A DNA stretch of 64,000 nt from Microbulbifer sp. MI-G. GTDB taxonomy: Bacteria; Pseudomonadota; Gammaproteobacteria; Pseudomonadales; Cellvibrionaceae. Shown piece after piece: positions 45,715 to 55,941 of this stretch (positions within the stretch are counted from its first letter, which is position 1; each line of letters starts with the position of its first letter). A model generated the notes under the pieces. That model ran no database searches, had not been told where the DNA came from, and was given only the letters and a program-made list of their open reading frames with translations. The stretch is from NCBI RefSeq assembly GCF_030440425.1, contig NZ_CP098023.1, positions 4,237,001 to 4,301,000 of the forward strand, in the 5' to 3' direction. A program made the translations under genes and the position numbers.

Positions 45715-47721
45715 ATGTACCAGTGGCGCTCTTTAATCACTGCCGTATTGCTCGGTGCATCGGGCCTGGCCAGTGCGGTGGAGAGCCGTACGGAAAACAA
45801 CGGCCAGTTGCTGCTGGAAGATGTCCCCTCCATTCCCCAGAGCATTGTCGACAGGCTGAACCGCTACCAGAACGTGCGCTCGGCCAGTTTCCGCGGCTGG
45901 GATATGGAGGGCATCGGCCTGTTTGTCAGCACCCGTTTTGGCGAGGTGAACCAACTGCACAAGGTGGAGCGCGCCGGTGGTGCCCGCCGCCAACTGACCT
46001 TTTTTGAAGAACCGATCAGCACCGTGGCCACCCGTCCGGAACACCGGCAGCTGGCTTTCACCATGGATGCCGGTGGCAACGAATATGCGCAGATCTTCCT
46101 GTTCGATATCGGCAGCGGCAAGCACAAGATGATGACCGACGGCGAATCCCGCAACGGTGCCTTGCTGTGGAACAAACAGGGGTCTGCCCTGGCTTACCAG
46201 AGCACCCGTCGCAACGGCAGCGCCAACGATATCTGGCTGAGCACCTTTGACGGTGATACCCAAAAGGACCGCCTGATCGTGAAGGCCGAGGACGGCAGCT
46301 GGTGGGGTCCCGCCGGTTTCTCCCAATCCGGCAACCAGCTGCTGGTGCTGCAATACCTCTCCTCGACGCGCTCCCTGGCCCACCTGCTGGATCTCGACAG
46401 CGGCGCACTGACACTGGTAGCCGGAGGTGGTGAAGACGACTCGCGCAACTTTCCCGCGGGCTTTAGCCACGACGACCGCTCTGTCTACCTGATAAGCGAC
46501 CGAGGTGGCGAATTCACCCAACTGATTCGCAAGGACCTGGCCAGTGGCGATGAAAAAGTGATTAGCGCAGATATTCCCTGGGACATCAGCAATTTTGTAC
46601 TGAGCAAAGATGGCCGTCGCGGCGCCTTCACAGCCAACGAGAACGGCTTATCCGCGCTCTACCTGTACGATCCGCGCGACGACCGCTACAGCAGAGTGGA
46701 TGCCCTGCCCATCGGGGTTATCGGCGGCATTGAATTCACGCCGCGGGGCGACAAACTGGCACTTTCCCTGAACACACCAAAGACCCCCACCGACACCTTT
46801 GTGCTTGCCCTTGGCCGGCATCCGCTGTCCAGTGGCAATCTCACCCGCTGGACCTACAGCGAAGTGGGCGGCCTGAATACCGGCAAATTTGTCGAGCCGG
46901 AACTGGTGCACTACCCCACTTTCGATACAGTCGACAGCAAGGCCCGCGAGATTCCCGCCTTCGTATACAGGCCGCGCGGGGCCGAGGGCCCGGTACCGGT
47001 CATTATTTCCATCCACGGGGGACCGGAGGGCCAGTACCGCCCGGTGTTCTCCAGTACCTACCAACTGTGGCTGGAAGCGCTGGGTGCCGCGGTCATCGCG
47101 CCCAATGTGCGGGGTTCCGCTGGCTACGGCAAAAGTTACCTGGCCATGGATAACGGCTATAAGCGCGAGGACTCGGTCAAGGACATCGGTGCCCTGCTGG
47201 ACTGGATCGCCACACAGCCTGATCTGGATGCGGAGCGGGTCGCCGTGTTCGGTGGCAGCTACGGCGGCTATATGGTACTGGCCGCCGGTATGCACTACTC
47301 CGATCGACTCAAGGCAGCAGTGGATATCGTGGGCATTTCCAACTTTGTCACCTTCCTGACCAACACCAAGAGTTACCGCCGCGACCTGCGTCGGGTGGAA
47401 TACGGTGATGAGCGCGACCCGCAAATGCGCGCCTTTCTGGAGAACATCAGCCCCAATAACAATGTGGAAAAAATCCAGGTGCCCATGTTTGTGGTGCAGG
47501 GGCAAAACGACCCCCGCGTGCCCGTTACCGAAGCGGAGCAGATTGTGGCAGCCCTGCGCGAAAACGGCAACGAAGTGTGGTACATGAATGCGCTGAACGA
47601 AGGGCACGGCTATCGCAAGAAGGAAAACCGCGATGCCTTTACCCAGGCCACCGCGCTATTTTTTGCCACCTACCTGCTCAAAGAGGAACAGAAAAAGAAT
47701 CTGGCGCAATCCCGGCCTTGA
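45715..47721 (+). CDS. Secreted S9 family (prolyl oligopeptidase) peptidase
   Basis: A 668-residue serine peptidase with a signal peptide (cleavage near residue 21, ASA-VES). An N-terminal beta-propeller (repeated FDIGSGKHKMMTDG-type strands, FTMDAGGNEYAQIF, FDPRDDRY-like) precedes an alpha/beta hydrolase domain: GGSYGGYMVLA holds the catalytic Ser, QNDPRVPVTEAEQ the Asp and NEGHGYRKKENR the His. It degrades peptides outside the cytoplasm. ATG 45715 (AAGGAG upstream) is chosen over the longer frame at 45634, which lacks a signal peptide start. Lies between proC and yggS, a gene absent from this place in Pseudomonas. A terminator follows. Confidence 0.92.
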   Translation: MYQWRSLITAVLLGASGLASAVESRTENNGQLLLEDVPSIPQSIVDRLNRYQNVRSASFRGWDMEGIGLFVSTRFGEVNQLHKVERAGGARRQLTFFEEPISTVATRPEHRQLAFTMDAGGNEYAQIFLFDIGSGKHKMMTDGESRNGALLWNKQGSALAYQSTRRNGSANDIWLSTFDGDTQKDRLIVKAEDGSWWGPAGFSQSGNQLLVLQYLSSTRSLAHLLDLDSGALTLVAGGGEDDSRNFPAGFSHDDRSVYLISDRGGEFTQLIRKDLASGDEKVISADIPWDISNFVLSKDGRRGAFTANENGLSALYLYDPRDDRYSRVDALPIGVIGGIEFTPRGDKLALSLNTPKTPTDTFVLALGRHPLSSGNLTRWTYSEVGGLNTGKFVEPELVHYPTFDTVDSKAREIPAFVYRPRGAEGPVPVIISIHGGPEGQYRPVFSSTYQLWLEALGAAVIAPNVRGSAGYGKSYLAMDNGYKREDSVKDIGALLDWIATQPDLDAERVAVFGGSYGGYMVLAAGMHYSDRLKAAVDIVGISNFVTFLTNTKSYRRDLRRVEYGDERDPQMRAFLENISPNNNVEKIQVPMFVVQGQNDPRVPVTEAEQIVAALRENGNEVWYMNALNEGHGYRKKENRDAFTQATALFFATYLLKEEQKKNLAQSRP

Positions 47722-47743
47722 TCCCGGTACATTTGATCCCTCC

Positions 47744-47765
47744 ACGGCCCTGCGGGGCCGTTTTT
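47744..47765 (+). terminator. Intrinsic terminator of the S9 peptidase gene
   Basis: ACGGCCC and GGGCCGT form a 7-pair stem around TGCG, followed directly by a T-run (47761-47765), 22 bases after the stop. A textbook Rho-independent terminator. Confidence 0.85.
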
Positions 47766-47899
47766 ACTGCAGGACTTCTACCCCAGCACCTAGAGCCCAT
47801 GCCCGCTGGATGGCGAGGATACCTCTGACAGAGAGCACAACGGGCTTGCAATAACAGTATTCCCGGCGCCGGAAAAGAGCGCAGATCACGGTACACAGA

Positions 47900-48595
47900 C
47901 TATTTCCGCACGCCAAAAATATCTGTGCCGATGCGCACAATGGTGGCACCACAGGCGATCGCCATCTCCATATCCGCCGACATTCCCATCGACAGGGTAT
48001 CCAGGGGCTGTTCGGGAAATTGCTCGCGCAATGCCTGCAGCAGGCGCGCCAGTTCGGCAAAAGGCCCGCACTGTTGCGCCGGGTCCCGCTGCGCCGCAGG
48101 AATCGCCATCAGCCCGCGCAAGCGCAATCCCGGCAGCGGCACCACGGCCTGTGCCAGCGCTGCCACTGCCTGCGGGGCAACGCCAGACTTGCTGTGCTCC
48201 CCATCAATATTCACCTGCAGGCAGATATTCAGCGGTGGCTGTGTATGCGGACGCTGTGCGGACAGGCGCTGGGCGATTTTCAGTCGATCCACGCTATGTA
48301 CCCACTGGAAGTGCCCGGCCACCGCACGGGTTTTGTTGGACTGCAGTGGTCCAATAAAATGCCAGCAAATATCCAGGTCCGCCAGTCTGTCCTGCTTTTG
48401 CAGGGCCTCCTGCAGGTAGTTTTCGCCAAAGTGGTGCTGGCCGGCCTCGTAGGCGATGCGCAGCGCCTCCGCCGGTTGCGTTTTGGAAACCGCCAGCAGG
48501 GTGATTTCTGCAGGGTTGCGAGCGCAGTTGTTGCAGCATGTCACAATCCGCTCACCGACTGCATTCAGGTTTTCGACGATGGTCTCTTTGCGCAT
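47900..48595 (-). CDS. yggS: YggS family pyridoxal phosphate homeostasis protein
   Basis: A 231-residue PLP-binding protein with the fold of alanine racemase N-domains. The PLP Lys is in TLLAVSKTQPAEAL near residue 37, and GENYLQEALQKQ and WHFIGPLQSNK are family motifs; the late SMGMSADMEMAIACGATIVRIG is the usual phosphate-binding end. It buffers free PLP in the cytosol. Transcribed away from pilT, sharing a 68-base divergent promoter region. Confidence 0.96.
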   Translation of the reverse strand: MRKETIVENLNAVGERIVTCCNNCARNPAEITLLAVSKTQPAEALRIAYEAGQHHFGENYLQEALQKQDRLADLDICWHFIGPLQSNKTRAVAGHFQWVHSVDRLKIAQRLSAQRPHTQPPLNICLQVNIDGEHSKSGVAPQAVAALAQAVVPLPGLRLRGLMAIPAAQRDPAQQCGPFAELARLLQALREQFPEQPLDTLSMGMSADMEMAIACGATIVRIGTDIFGVRK

Positions 48596-48663
48596 ATACT
48601 GGGGCCCGTACCGAATTGAGCGGCAATTTTACCTGAGCCAAAACAAGAACCTAAGGTAGCAGT

Positions 48664-49698
48664 ATGGATATCACGGAACTCCTCGCCTTCAGCGCCAAGC
48701 AAAACGCCTCAGACCTGCACCTCTCCGCCGGCTTGCCGCCGATGATCCGCGTGGACGGCGATGTGCGCCGCATCAATCTGCCGGCAATGGAGCACAAGCA
48801 GGTGCACGGCCTGATCTACGAGATCATGAACGACAAGCAGCGCAAGGACTACGAGGAAATTCTGGAGACAGACTTTTCCTTCGAAGTGCCCGGAGTGGCG
48901 CGCTTTCGTGTCAATGCGTTTAATCACAACCGCGGCGCCGGTGCCGTTTTCCGGACCATCCCCTCCAAGGTACTCACCATGGAAGACCTGGGAATGGGAC
49001 AGGTATTCAAACAGATTTCAGACACCCCCCGCGGCCTGGTGCTGGTCACGGGCCCCACCGGTTCCGGCAAGTCCACCACCCTGGCGGCGATGATGGATTA
49101 CATCAATGACAACAAATATGAGCACATCCTCACCATTGAAGATCCGATCGAATTTGTGCACGAATCCAAAAAGTGCCTGGTGAACCAGCGCGAGGTGCAC
49201 CGGGATACCCACGGTTTTGCCGAAGCGCTGCGTTCGGCACTGCGTGAAGACCCGGATATTATCCTGGTGGGTGAGATGCGGGATTTGGAAACCATTCGCC
49301 TGGCACTCACCGCTGCGGAAACCGGCCATCTGGTCTTCGGTACCCTGCACACCACTTCCGCAGCCAAAACCATCGACCGGGTTGTGGATGTCTTTCCGGC
49401 ACAGGAAAAGGCCATGGTGCGCTCCATGCTGTCAGAGTCCCTGCAGGCGGTTATCTCCCAGACTCTACTCAAGAAAACCGGCGGCGGTCGTGTCGCCGCC
49501 CACGAAATCATGCGCGGCACTCCGGCAATTCGAAACCTGATCCGCGAGGACAAGATCGCCCAGATGTATTCCGCCATCCAGACCGGTGCCAGCACCGGCA
49601 TGCAGACCATGGATCAATGTCTGGAAGATCTGGTGGCGCGCCGTATCGTCAGCCGAGAAGTTGCGCGGGAAAAAGCCAAGATGCCGGAGAACTTCTAA
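48664..49698 (+). CDS. pilT: Type IV pilus retraction ATPase PilT
   Basis: A 344-residue hexameric ATPase that pulls pilin out of type IV pili during twitching. Marks: ITELLAFSAKQNASDLHLSAGLPPMIRVDG (PAS-like N-domain), Walker A GPTGSGKSTTLAAM near residue 130, Asp box TIEDPIEFVH, Walker B ILVGEMRDLETI, His box FGTLHTTSA. Followed closely by pilU. Confidence 0.97.
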   Translation: MDITELLAFSAKQNASDLHLSAGLPPMIRVDGDVRRINLPAMEHKQVHGLIYEIMNDKQRKDYEEILETDFSFEVPGVARFRVNAFNHNRGAGAVFRTIPSKVLTMEDLGMGQVFKQISDTPRGLVLVTGPTGSGKSTTLAAMMDYINDNKYEHILTIEDPIEFVHESKKCLVNQREVHRDTHGFAEALRSALREDPDIILVGEMRDLETIRLALTAAETGHLVFGTLHTTSAAKTIDRVVDVFPAQEKAMVRSMLSESLQAVISQTLLKKTGGGRVAAHEIMRGTPAIRNLIREDKIAQMYSAIQTGASTGMQTMDQCLEDLVARRIVSREVAREKAKMPENF

Positions 49699-49762
49699 GC
49701 GTCAATTCTACCCGGGCCACAGGCGGGGCCCATCACTTCAAGCATAAATTGCGGTAACCACC

Positions 49763-50914
49763 ATGGAAATTGAAAGACTTCTACAACTGGTTGTAGAGAA
49801 AGGCGCTTCGGATCTGTTTATCACCGCTGGCATACCACCCTCCATCAAACTGCACGGCCGCGTGGCGCCCGTTAGCAGCACCTCGCTCACGCCGGAGAAG
49901 GCACGCGAACTGGTGGTGGGCACCATGAGTGAAAAGCAGCGGCGCGAATTTGCCGAGAAAAAAGAGCTGAATTTCGCCATTGCGGTGCGCAATGTAGGCC
50001 GTTTCCGGGTCTCGGCATTTTTCCAGCGCAACCTGGTGGGTATGGTACTGCGCCGCATCGAGACTAAGATCCCCACTATCGACGGGCTCGGCCTGCCGGA
50101 TGTGCTCAAAGACCTGGCCATGACCAAGCGCGGCCTGATTATTTTTGTGGGCGCCACCGGCACCGGTAAATCCACCTCGCTGGCTTCCATGATCGGTCAC
50201 CGCAATGAGAACTCCAAAGGTCATATCATCACCATTGAAGACCCCATTGAGTTTATCCACCAGCACCGCGGCTGTATTGTGACCCAGCGCGAGGTGGGCC
50301 TGGATACCGAATCCTTCGAAGTGGCCCTGAAAAACACCCTGCGCCAGGCACCGGATGTGATCCTGATTGGAGAGGTGCGCTCGCGGGAGACCATGGACCA
50401 CGCCATCGCCTTCGCCGAGACCGGCCACCTGTGCCTGTGCACCCTGCACGCCAACAACGCCAACCAGGCCCTCGACCGCATCATCCATTTCTTCCCCGCG
50501 GACCGCCACGAGCAGATGTTTATGGACCTGTCACTGAACCTGAAGGCGATGGTCGCACAGCAACTGGTACCGACACCGGATGGGGACGGCCGCCGCGCCT
50601 GTCTGGAAATCATGATCAACACCCCGTTGATGTCAGACCTGATCCGCAAGGGCGAGGTGCACAAAATGAAGGAACTGATGAAGCGCTCCGGCGAGCAGGG
50701 TATGCAGACCTTTGATCAGGCCCTCTACGAACTCTACGACCGCGGTGAGATCACCTACGAGGATGCCCTCGCCCACGCGGACTCCTCCAACGACCTGCGC
50801 CTGATGATCAAGCTCAAATCCGAATCCGATGCCGAATACTTAAACAGCGCCGCAGGTGAATTGAGCCTGCAAAATGATTCGGAATACGGTGATGGTGGAC
50901 CGCAACTGTATTAA
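49763..50914 (+). CDS. pilU: PilT/PilU type IV pilus accessory retraction ATPase
   Basis: A 383-residue PilT paralogue with all ATPase motifs (Walker A GATGTGKSTSLASM, TIEDPIEFIH, ILIGEVRSRETM, LCTLHANNANQAL). The C-terminal extension and order after pilT identify it as PilU, which boosts retraction with PilT. It starts 64 bases after the pilT stop. It probably shares a transcript with it. Confidence 0.95.
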   Translation: MEIERLLQLVVEKGASDLFITAGIPPSIKLHGRVAPVSSTSLTPEKARELVVGTMSEKQRREFAEKKELNFAIAVRNVGRFRVSAFFQRNLVGMVLRRIETKIPTIDGLGLPDVLKDLAMTKRGLIIFVGATGTGKSTSLASMIGHRNENSKGHIITIEDPIEFIHQHRGCIVTQREVGLDTESFEVALKNTLRQAPDVILIGEVRSRETMDHAIAFAETGHLCLCTLHANNANQALDRIIHFFPADRHEQMFMDLSLNLKAMVAQQLVPTPDGDGRRACLEIMINTPLMSDLIRKGEVHKMKELMKRSGEQGMQTFDQALYELYDRGEITYEDALAHADSSNDLRLMIKLKSESDAEYLNSAAGELSLQNDSEYGDGGPQLY

Positions 50915-51108
50915 GCACCCTTTTGAATTCGGCGGAAAACAAGGCGTTTGCTGTCGATTGGGATACCCAATCTGACAGCTTCTTCTCCCGCTTAGGCAAA
51001 CACTATATTCCTTTGAGACCCCGCGATCCAGGTAGCAGCAGCGCTGGCAGAAACCTTGGGAACACCGGCGTTACCCTTCTGAAAACAATACCCTCACAGG
51101 CTTGGAAA

Positions 51109-51870
51109 ATGCTTTCAAACAGTGAAAAAAAGATTGCGCTTATCACCGGCGGAAGCCGCGGAATCGGCGCCGCCACGGCGCGGTTACTTGCCCAGCGCGG
51201 CTATCATATCGCCTTCAGTTACCGGGATCGGAAAGAATCGGCCGAATCCCTGCTCAGTGAACTTCACGCCATTGGCGTTCCGGCAATCGCCGTGCGCGCA
51301 GATATTGCCTTTAAGGTCGATATCCTGCATTTATTCAGGGAAGTGGACCGGCAGCTCGGCCCCCTGCAATACCTGGTGAACAATGCTGGAATCCTCAAAC
51401 CGCAAATGCGTGTTGAGGCAATGGATGCAGAACGCATTAACCAGATCCTCACCACCAATATCACAGGCACCCTACTCTGCTGCCGCGAAGCTATAAAAAG
51501 AATGTCACCCAAACATGGTGGTAAGGGAGGCGCCATCGTCAATATTTCCTCCGGTGCCAGCCGTTCGGGATCACCCAATGAATATATCGACTATGCGGCC
51601 AGTAAAGGCGCGGTCGACACCCTGACTATCGGCCTCAGCCAGGAAATTGCCAGCGAGGGAATTCGGGTAAATGGCGTACGACCCGGTTTTATCCACACAG
51701 AAATGCACGCAGAGGGCGGGGAGCCCGACAGGATAGAGCGGCTAAAATCCTCAATTCCCCTCGGACGGGGCGGCCAACCGGAAGAAGTGGCTACAGCGGC
51801 CGCCTGGCTTCTCGGCGATGAGTCTGCATTTACCACGGGCGCATTTATTGACGTTACGGGCGGGAGATAG
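51109..51870 (+). CDS. Short-chain dehydrogenase/reductase
   Basis: A 253-residue Rossmann-fold SDR: ALITGGSRGIGAATARLLAQRG near residue 10 (NAD(P)-binding TGxxxGIG), NNAGIL, the catalytic Ser in VNISSGAS and the Tyr-xxx-Lys in YIDYAASKGAV. The end TGAFIDVTGGR is typical. Substrate unknown. The ATG at 51109 is chosen; the longer frame from 50923 adds 62 residues that do not resemble SDRs. It follows pilU on the same strand by about 200 bases. Confidence 0.88.
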   Translation: MLSNSEKKIALITGGSRGIGAATARLLAQRGYHIAFSYRDRKESAESLLSELHAIGVPAIAVRADIAFKVDILHLFREVDRQLGPLQYLVNNAGILKPQMRVEAMDAERINQILTTNITGTLLCCREAIKRMSPKHGGKGGAIVNISSGASRSGSPNEYIDYAASKGAVDTLTIGLSQEIASEGIRVNGVRPGFIHTEMHAEGGEPDRIERLKSSIPLGRGGQPEEVATAAAWLLGDESAFTTGAFIDVTGGR

Positions 51871-51881
51871 GGTAGGCGTTT

Positions 51882-52481
51882 ATGTCCGAAGCCCTGTTTT
51901 CCCTGATCGCAGCCACCGGCCTGCTGCTCGGCTCTCCCGGCCCTGCCCCACTTGCGCTGGCTGCTTCGGGAGCCACTTTTGGCATGAGGGAAAGTACCGG
52001 TTTTTTGATCGGTATCCTGCTCGGGCTGTGCGTAGCGATTGTTGGTGCCACTGCCGGTGTGGCGGCACTGCTGTCGGCCTGGCCCCAGGCCCGTTTTGCT
52101 GTACAGGTGGGTGGAGCACTCTATATTGGCTACATTGCGCTCACAATCGCTACGGCTCCCGTAGGGGAGCGGGGCCAATCGGCTAAAACCCGGGCGCCCT
52201 CACTGCTGGATGGATTTATCCTGAATCTGCTCAATCCAAAAGCCTACGCCGCTTTTTTAGCCATTTTCTCCCAGTTCCTGCTTCCGATTGAAGGGCGTGG
52301 CCCAAGCTATATCGCAACGGGATTGATCTGCCTGCTGGTTGCTGCGGTGGTGGATTTTATCTGGCTGGCTCTCGGCGGCAGTCTGCGGCCCGTTTTCCAC
52401 AAACCATTACCGGCGAGGATCACCAGGGTGAGCCTTGCACTGCTGATGTTAGCCGCGGTAGCGACGGTATTCCTGCGTTGA
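51882..52481 (+). CDS. LysE family translocator
   Basis: A 199-residue inner-membrane exporter of the LysE/RhtB family, with about six membrane segments. The start LLLGSPGPAPLALAASGATFG is the family motif (pore helix), and LNLLNPKAYAAFLAIFSQFL is the second. Members export amino acids; the substrate is unknown. It begins 12 bases after the SDR gene, suggesting an operon, and is convergent with the response-regulator gene. Confidence 0.88.
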   Translation: MSEALFSLIAATGLLLGSPGPAPLALAASGATFGMRESTGFLIGILLGLCVAIVGATAGVAALLSAWPQARFAVQVGGALYIGYIALTIATAPVGERGQSAKTRAPSLLDGFILNLLNPKAYAAFLAIFSQFLLPIEGRGPSYIATGLICLLVAAVVDFIWLALGGSLRPVFHKPLPARITRVSLALLMLAAVATVFLR

Positions 52482-52496
52482 AAGCGTGCCGGGTGC

Positions 52497-53237
52497 TCAG
52501 CACAGCTCTGCAACCAGGGCCTTTACGGACGACAACATGCGCCGGCTCACCAACGGTGCCTCTGTCACTCCCTCCAGCTCTACCCGGTAATGGCCGCCCT
52601 CCTTACGCAGGCCAACGATATACTCCCGGGCCACCAGGGTGCTGCGGTGCACGCGCACAAAGCGCGCGCCGAACTCGCGCTCCAACTCCTTCAGGGATTC
52701 ATCCAGGATCGTTTCACCGGCGGGGTGATGGGCCAGGACATATTTACTGTCGGCAATCAGGCAGCGGATGGCGTTCACCGGCAAGAGTTCCACCCCCAGA
52801 CGGCTCACAGCCTTGATACGGTTGCGGCCAGGGAATTCCTGTGTGCCCTGCAACAGTTTTTGCTGGGGTTTGCTGAGGCGCTGCACCTTTGCCATTGCCT
52901 GGCGCAGCTGTTCGATACTGACTGGCTTGAGTAAGTAGCCAACCGCCGAGGTAGCAAACGCGGGCAGGGCCAATTCATCGTGGGCAGTGCAAAAAATGAT
53001 TGCCGGCGGGCAGTCGCGGGCAGCCAGCTGCTGCGCCAGCGCCAGGCCACAGCCGCCGGGCATTTCAATATCGAGTAAAACAAGATCCGGATCCAGTAAT
53101 TGCACCTGTAAAAGTGCGGACTCGCTATCCGCGGCTTCACCCACCAGCGAGCATTGCTCGATGGTACCCAGTTGCCGTTGCAGGCGCATACGGGCCAGGG
53201 GCTCGTCATCGACAATCAGGACTCGCAACTGGGTCAC
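52497..53237 (-). CDS. algR: LytTR response regulator (AlgR-like)
   Basis: A 246-residue two-component regulator. Residues 1-120 are a receiver domain (VLIVDDEPLARMRL, phosphoacceptor D56 in LVLLDIEMPGG). Residues 140-246 are a LytTR DNA-binding domain (IRCLIADSKYVLAHHPAGET, ELEREFGARFVRVHRSTLVA). It overlaps the sensor kinase gene by four bases. Together with the neighbouring argH and cyaY-lptM-lysA-dapF set this is the AlgZ-AlgR locus of pseudomonads and relatives, where AlgR controls pili, alginate and virulence traits. The gene name is given on synteny; regulated genes here are unknown. Confidence 0.82.
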   Translation of the reverse strand: MTQLRVLIVDDEPLARMRLQRQLGTIEQCSLVGEAADSESALLQVQLLDPDLVLLDIEMPGGCGLALAQQLAARDCPPAIIFCTAHDELALPAFATSAVGYLLKPVSIEQLRQAMAKVQRLSKPQQKLLQGTQEFPGRNRIKAVSRLGVELLPVNAIRCLIADSKYVLAHHPAGETILDESLKELEREFGARFVRVHRSTLVAREYIVGLRKEGGHYRVELEGVTEAPLVSRRMLSSVKALVAELC

Positions 53238-54391
53238 TGCGTCACCTCGGTATGCCTTTTGCTTTTCATCGCGACCTCTGTTCCCCGCTGAGCCGACTCC
53301 CTCGGCAGCAAGGGTAGCTGCAAGACCACCCGATAGTGGTCGTTCTCCCGACCGGCGGTAAACCTGAAGCGATCACCGTAATAGGCCGCGAGACGCTGGC
53401 GGATATTCTCCATGGCCATACCATTGCTTTCCCTGCAAAGGCGCACAGTTTCCTGCGGCAGGGGGTTGACGATAGTGATGCTGAGGGCGCCGTCCCGGGC
53501 TCTGCATTGCACTGTGATTTCTCCACCCTTGCGCAACTGCGCCACGCCGTGCAGAACAGCGTTTTCAAGCAGGGGCTGCAGCAGCAGACTGGGCAGTTGG
53601 ATTCCCTCCAGCCCTGCCTCCAGCTGCCACTGCTGCCTCAGGCGCCCCCCCAGCCGCAGCGCCTCTATCTCCAGGTAGCGCCGGGCCAGAGTGACCTCCT
53701 GTTGCAGGGGTACCAGCCTGGATTCGGCAAGGCTGGCGCGAAACAGCGTGCATAAATCCTCCACCAGCCGCTCGGCGCGGTCCGGGTCCACAGCGATCAG
53801 ACTGGCCAGGCTGTTCATACTGTTAAACAGAAAATGCGGGCGGATACGGGACTGCAACGCTGCGATGCGCGCACCCAGCTCTGCCTGCTGCTGGTTGACA
53901 AGCTGCTGCTGCAGGTAGGCATAGCGCAGTACCACGCCGGCGCAGATAGCACCCAGGAGACAGTCGCCAGCAAACCCCCACCAGTCAAAACCGGCCTGCA
54001 ACAAGTGCGCGCGCAGGGCGCGCTGGATCGCCATAACAGCGCCCAATACAGCGAGCACCGCAGTGAAACTGAGCCCGACGGCCCGTTTGTGGGACAACCG
54101 GGACAAATAGGGGCGCAGGCGACACAAGACCGCTGCCGAGGGCAGTATCACCCACTGGACCAACAGCGACACCAGCCCCAGGCGCTGCCAGTTGAATTCA
54201 CGCAATCCATCCAGAGCCAGTACCAGCACCAGGGCCAGCAGCTCCCCCATCAGTACCAGTGCCACCAGAGCGGTGGCACTGCACAGGTCCGGCAGAAAAG
54301 GGAGCGTATTGGAAATCGCAGAATCCTTGTCATTAACATCAGGTTTTCGAATTTTCTGCGATATAATGCCCGGCGGCCTGGGAAATGACAT
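53234..54391 (-). CDS. algZ: LytS-type sensor histidine kinase (AlgZ-like)
   Basis: A 385-residue membrane sensor. Residues 35-160 have four membrane helices (for example ATALVALVLMGELLALVLVLALD). A His_kinase domain follows with the phospho-acceptor His in RIRPHFLFNSMNSLASLI and a C-terminal ATPase domain (LLLQPLLENAVLHGVAQ, the N-box, and GLGL-like region with GMAMENIRQRL). Overlaps algR by four bases. The start is ATG 54391, because the longer frame reads into the argH promoter region. Gene order to argH is that of AlgZ. Confidence 0.82.
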   Translation of the reverse strand: MSFPRPPGIISQKIRKPDVNDKDSAISNTLPFLPDLCSATALVALVLMGELLALVLVLALDGLREFNWQRLGLVSLLVQWVILPSAAVLCRLRPYLSRLSHKRAVGLSFTAVLAVLGAVMAIQRALRAHLLQAGFDWWGFAGDCLLGAICAGVVLRYAYLQQQLVNQQQAELGARIAALQSRIRPHFLFNSMNSLASLIAVDPDRAERLVEDLCTLFRASLAESRLVPLQQEVTLARRYLEIEALRLGGRLRQQWQLEAGLEGIQLPSLLLQPLLENAVLHGVAQLRKGGEITVQCRARDGALSITIVNPLPQETVRLCRESNGMAMENIRQRLAAYYGDRFRFTAGRENDHYRVVLQLPLLPRESAQRGTEVAMKSKRHTEVTQ

Positions 54392-54480
54392 GCAGTTGTT
54401 ATTCTTGATTGTCCTTAAACTCACAGGGCAAGATACCACCAAGCTCCCCGGTCTTTCACCTCACTGCAGCCAGGAAAACC

Positions 54481-55941
54481 ATGAGCAATCACAAAGTCCC
54501 CACCAGCTCCGCCAACAACCCGGCCGCCAAACCCTGGGGCGGTCGCTTCAGCGAGGCCACCGATACCTTTGTCGAGCGGTTTACCGCCTCGGTCTCCTTC
54601 GATCAACGTATGGCACTGGAGGATATCCAGGGCTCCCTTGCCCATGCGCAGATGTTGTCGGAGGTTGGGGTATTGAGCGATGGGGAGTACCGTAAAATCG
54701 CCACTGGCCTGGGGGACATCGCCGAGGAAATTAAAACCGGGACATTTCCCTGGTCGGTGCAACTGGAGGACGTGCATATGAATATCGAGGCGCGCCTGAC
54801 CGAGCGTATCGGCCCCATCGGCAAAAAACTGCACACCGGTCGCTCCCGCAACGACCAGGTGGCAACGGATATTCGCCTGTGGCTGCGCGGCCATATTGAC
54901 CGGATCGCCGCCGAACTGACCCGCCTGCAATCGGGACTGGTAGCGCTGGCCGAACGCGAGGCCGATACCATCATGCCGGGCTTCACCCACCTGCAGAGTG
55001 CGCAGCCGGTGACCTTCGGCCACCACCTGCTGGCCTGGAACGCCATGCTCACCCGGGATTTCGAGCGCCTGATGGATTGCCGCAAGCGCCTGAACCGCTC
55101 GCCCCTGGGCGCCGCCGCACTGGCCGGCACCAGCTACCCGATTAACCGCGCCCGCACCGCCGAACTGCTGGGCTTCGATGCGCCCAGCGAGAATGCCCTG
55201 GACGCGGTCAGTGACCGGGATTTCGCCATCGAATTCTGCGCCTTCGCCGCACTGCTGCTCACCCATCTGTCCCGTGCCAGCGAGGAACTGGTGCTCTGGG
55301 CTTCCAGCCAGTTCGATTTTATCGATCTGCCGGACCGTTTCTGCACCGGCTCCTCCATTATGCCGCAGAAGAAAAATCCGGACGTGCCGGAATTGGTGCG
55401 CGGCAAGACCGGTCGCGTCAACGGCCACCTGGTGGCTCTGCTGACCCTGATGAAAAGCCAACCGCTGGCGTACAACAAGGACAATCAGGAGGACAAGGAG
55501 CCGCTATTCGACACCGCCGATACCGCACTGGACTGCCTGCGCGCCTTTGCGGATATGGTGCCGGCACTGCAGGCAAAAAGAAGCAATATGCTCAAGGCTG
55601 CGGCCAGGGGATTCTCCACCGCCACAGACCTGGCCGACTATCTGGTACGCAAGGGCGTTGCCTTCCGGGATGCCCATGAGATTGTCGGCCAGTCGGTGTC
55701 TTTTGCCATCGAACAGGACAAGGACCTGGCAGAACTGAGTTTGCACCAACTGCAGCAATTCAGTGGAGAAATTGGTGAGGACGTGTTTGCCGTGCTCACT
55801 CTGGAGGGCTCCGTCGCTGCCCGTAGCCACATTGGCGGTACCGCGCCGGTGCAGGTGCGCAAGGCCTGCGCCCAGGCGAGAAGCGCGATCGCACTGCGCA
55901 CTGTGCCTTCCGGGACCGGCCTACAGGGACAGTGCCAATGA
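54481..55941 (+). CDS. argH: Argininosuccinate lyase
   Basis: A 486-residue enzyme splitting argininosuccinate into arginine and fumarate. [16 protein letters not shown] near the start, [10 protein letters not shown], the signature [15 protein letters not shown] near residue 300, and the long C-terminal helices are clear. ATG 54481 is chosen since it gives the usual length; an upstream in-frame start (54409) would overlap the divergent algZ promoter. Ends overlapping the cyaY 3' end by 21 bases (convergent). Confidence 0.97.
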   Translation: MSNHKVPTSSANNPAAKPWGGRFSEATDTFVERFTASVSFDQRMALEDIQGSLAHAQMLSEVGVLSDGEYRKIATGLGDIAEEIKTGTFPWSVQLEDVHMNIEARLTERIGPIGKKLHTGRSRNDQVATDIRLWLRGHIDRIAAELTRLQSGLVALAEREADTIMPGFTHLQSAQPVTFGHHLLAWNAMLTRDFERLMDCRKRLNRSPLGAAALAGTSYPINRARTAELLGFDAPSENALDAVSDRDFAIEFCAFAALLLTHLSRASEELVLWASSQFDFIDLPDRFCTGSSIMPQKKNPDVPELVRGKTGRVNGHLVALLTLMKSQPLAYNKDNQEDKEPLFDTADTALDCLRAFADMVPALQAKRSNMLKAAARGFSTATDLADYLVRKGVAFRDAHEIVGQSVSFAIEQDKDLAELSLHQLQQFSGEIGEDVFAVLTLEGSVAARSHIGGTAPVQVRKACAQARSAIALRTVPSGTGLQGQCQ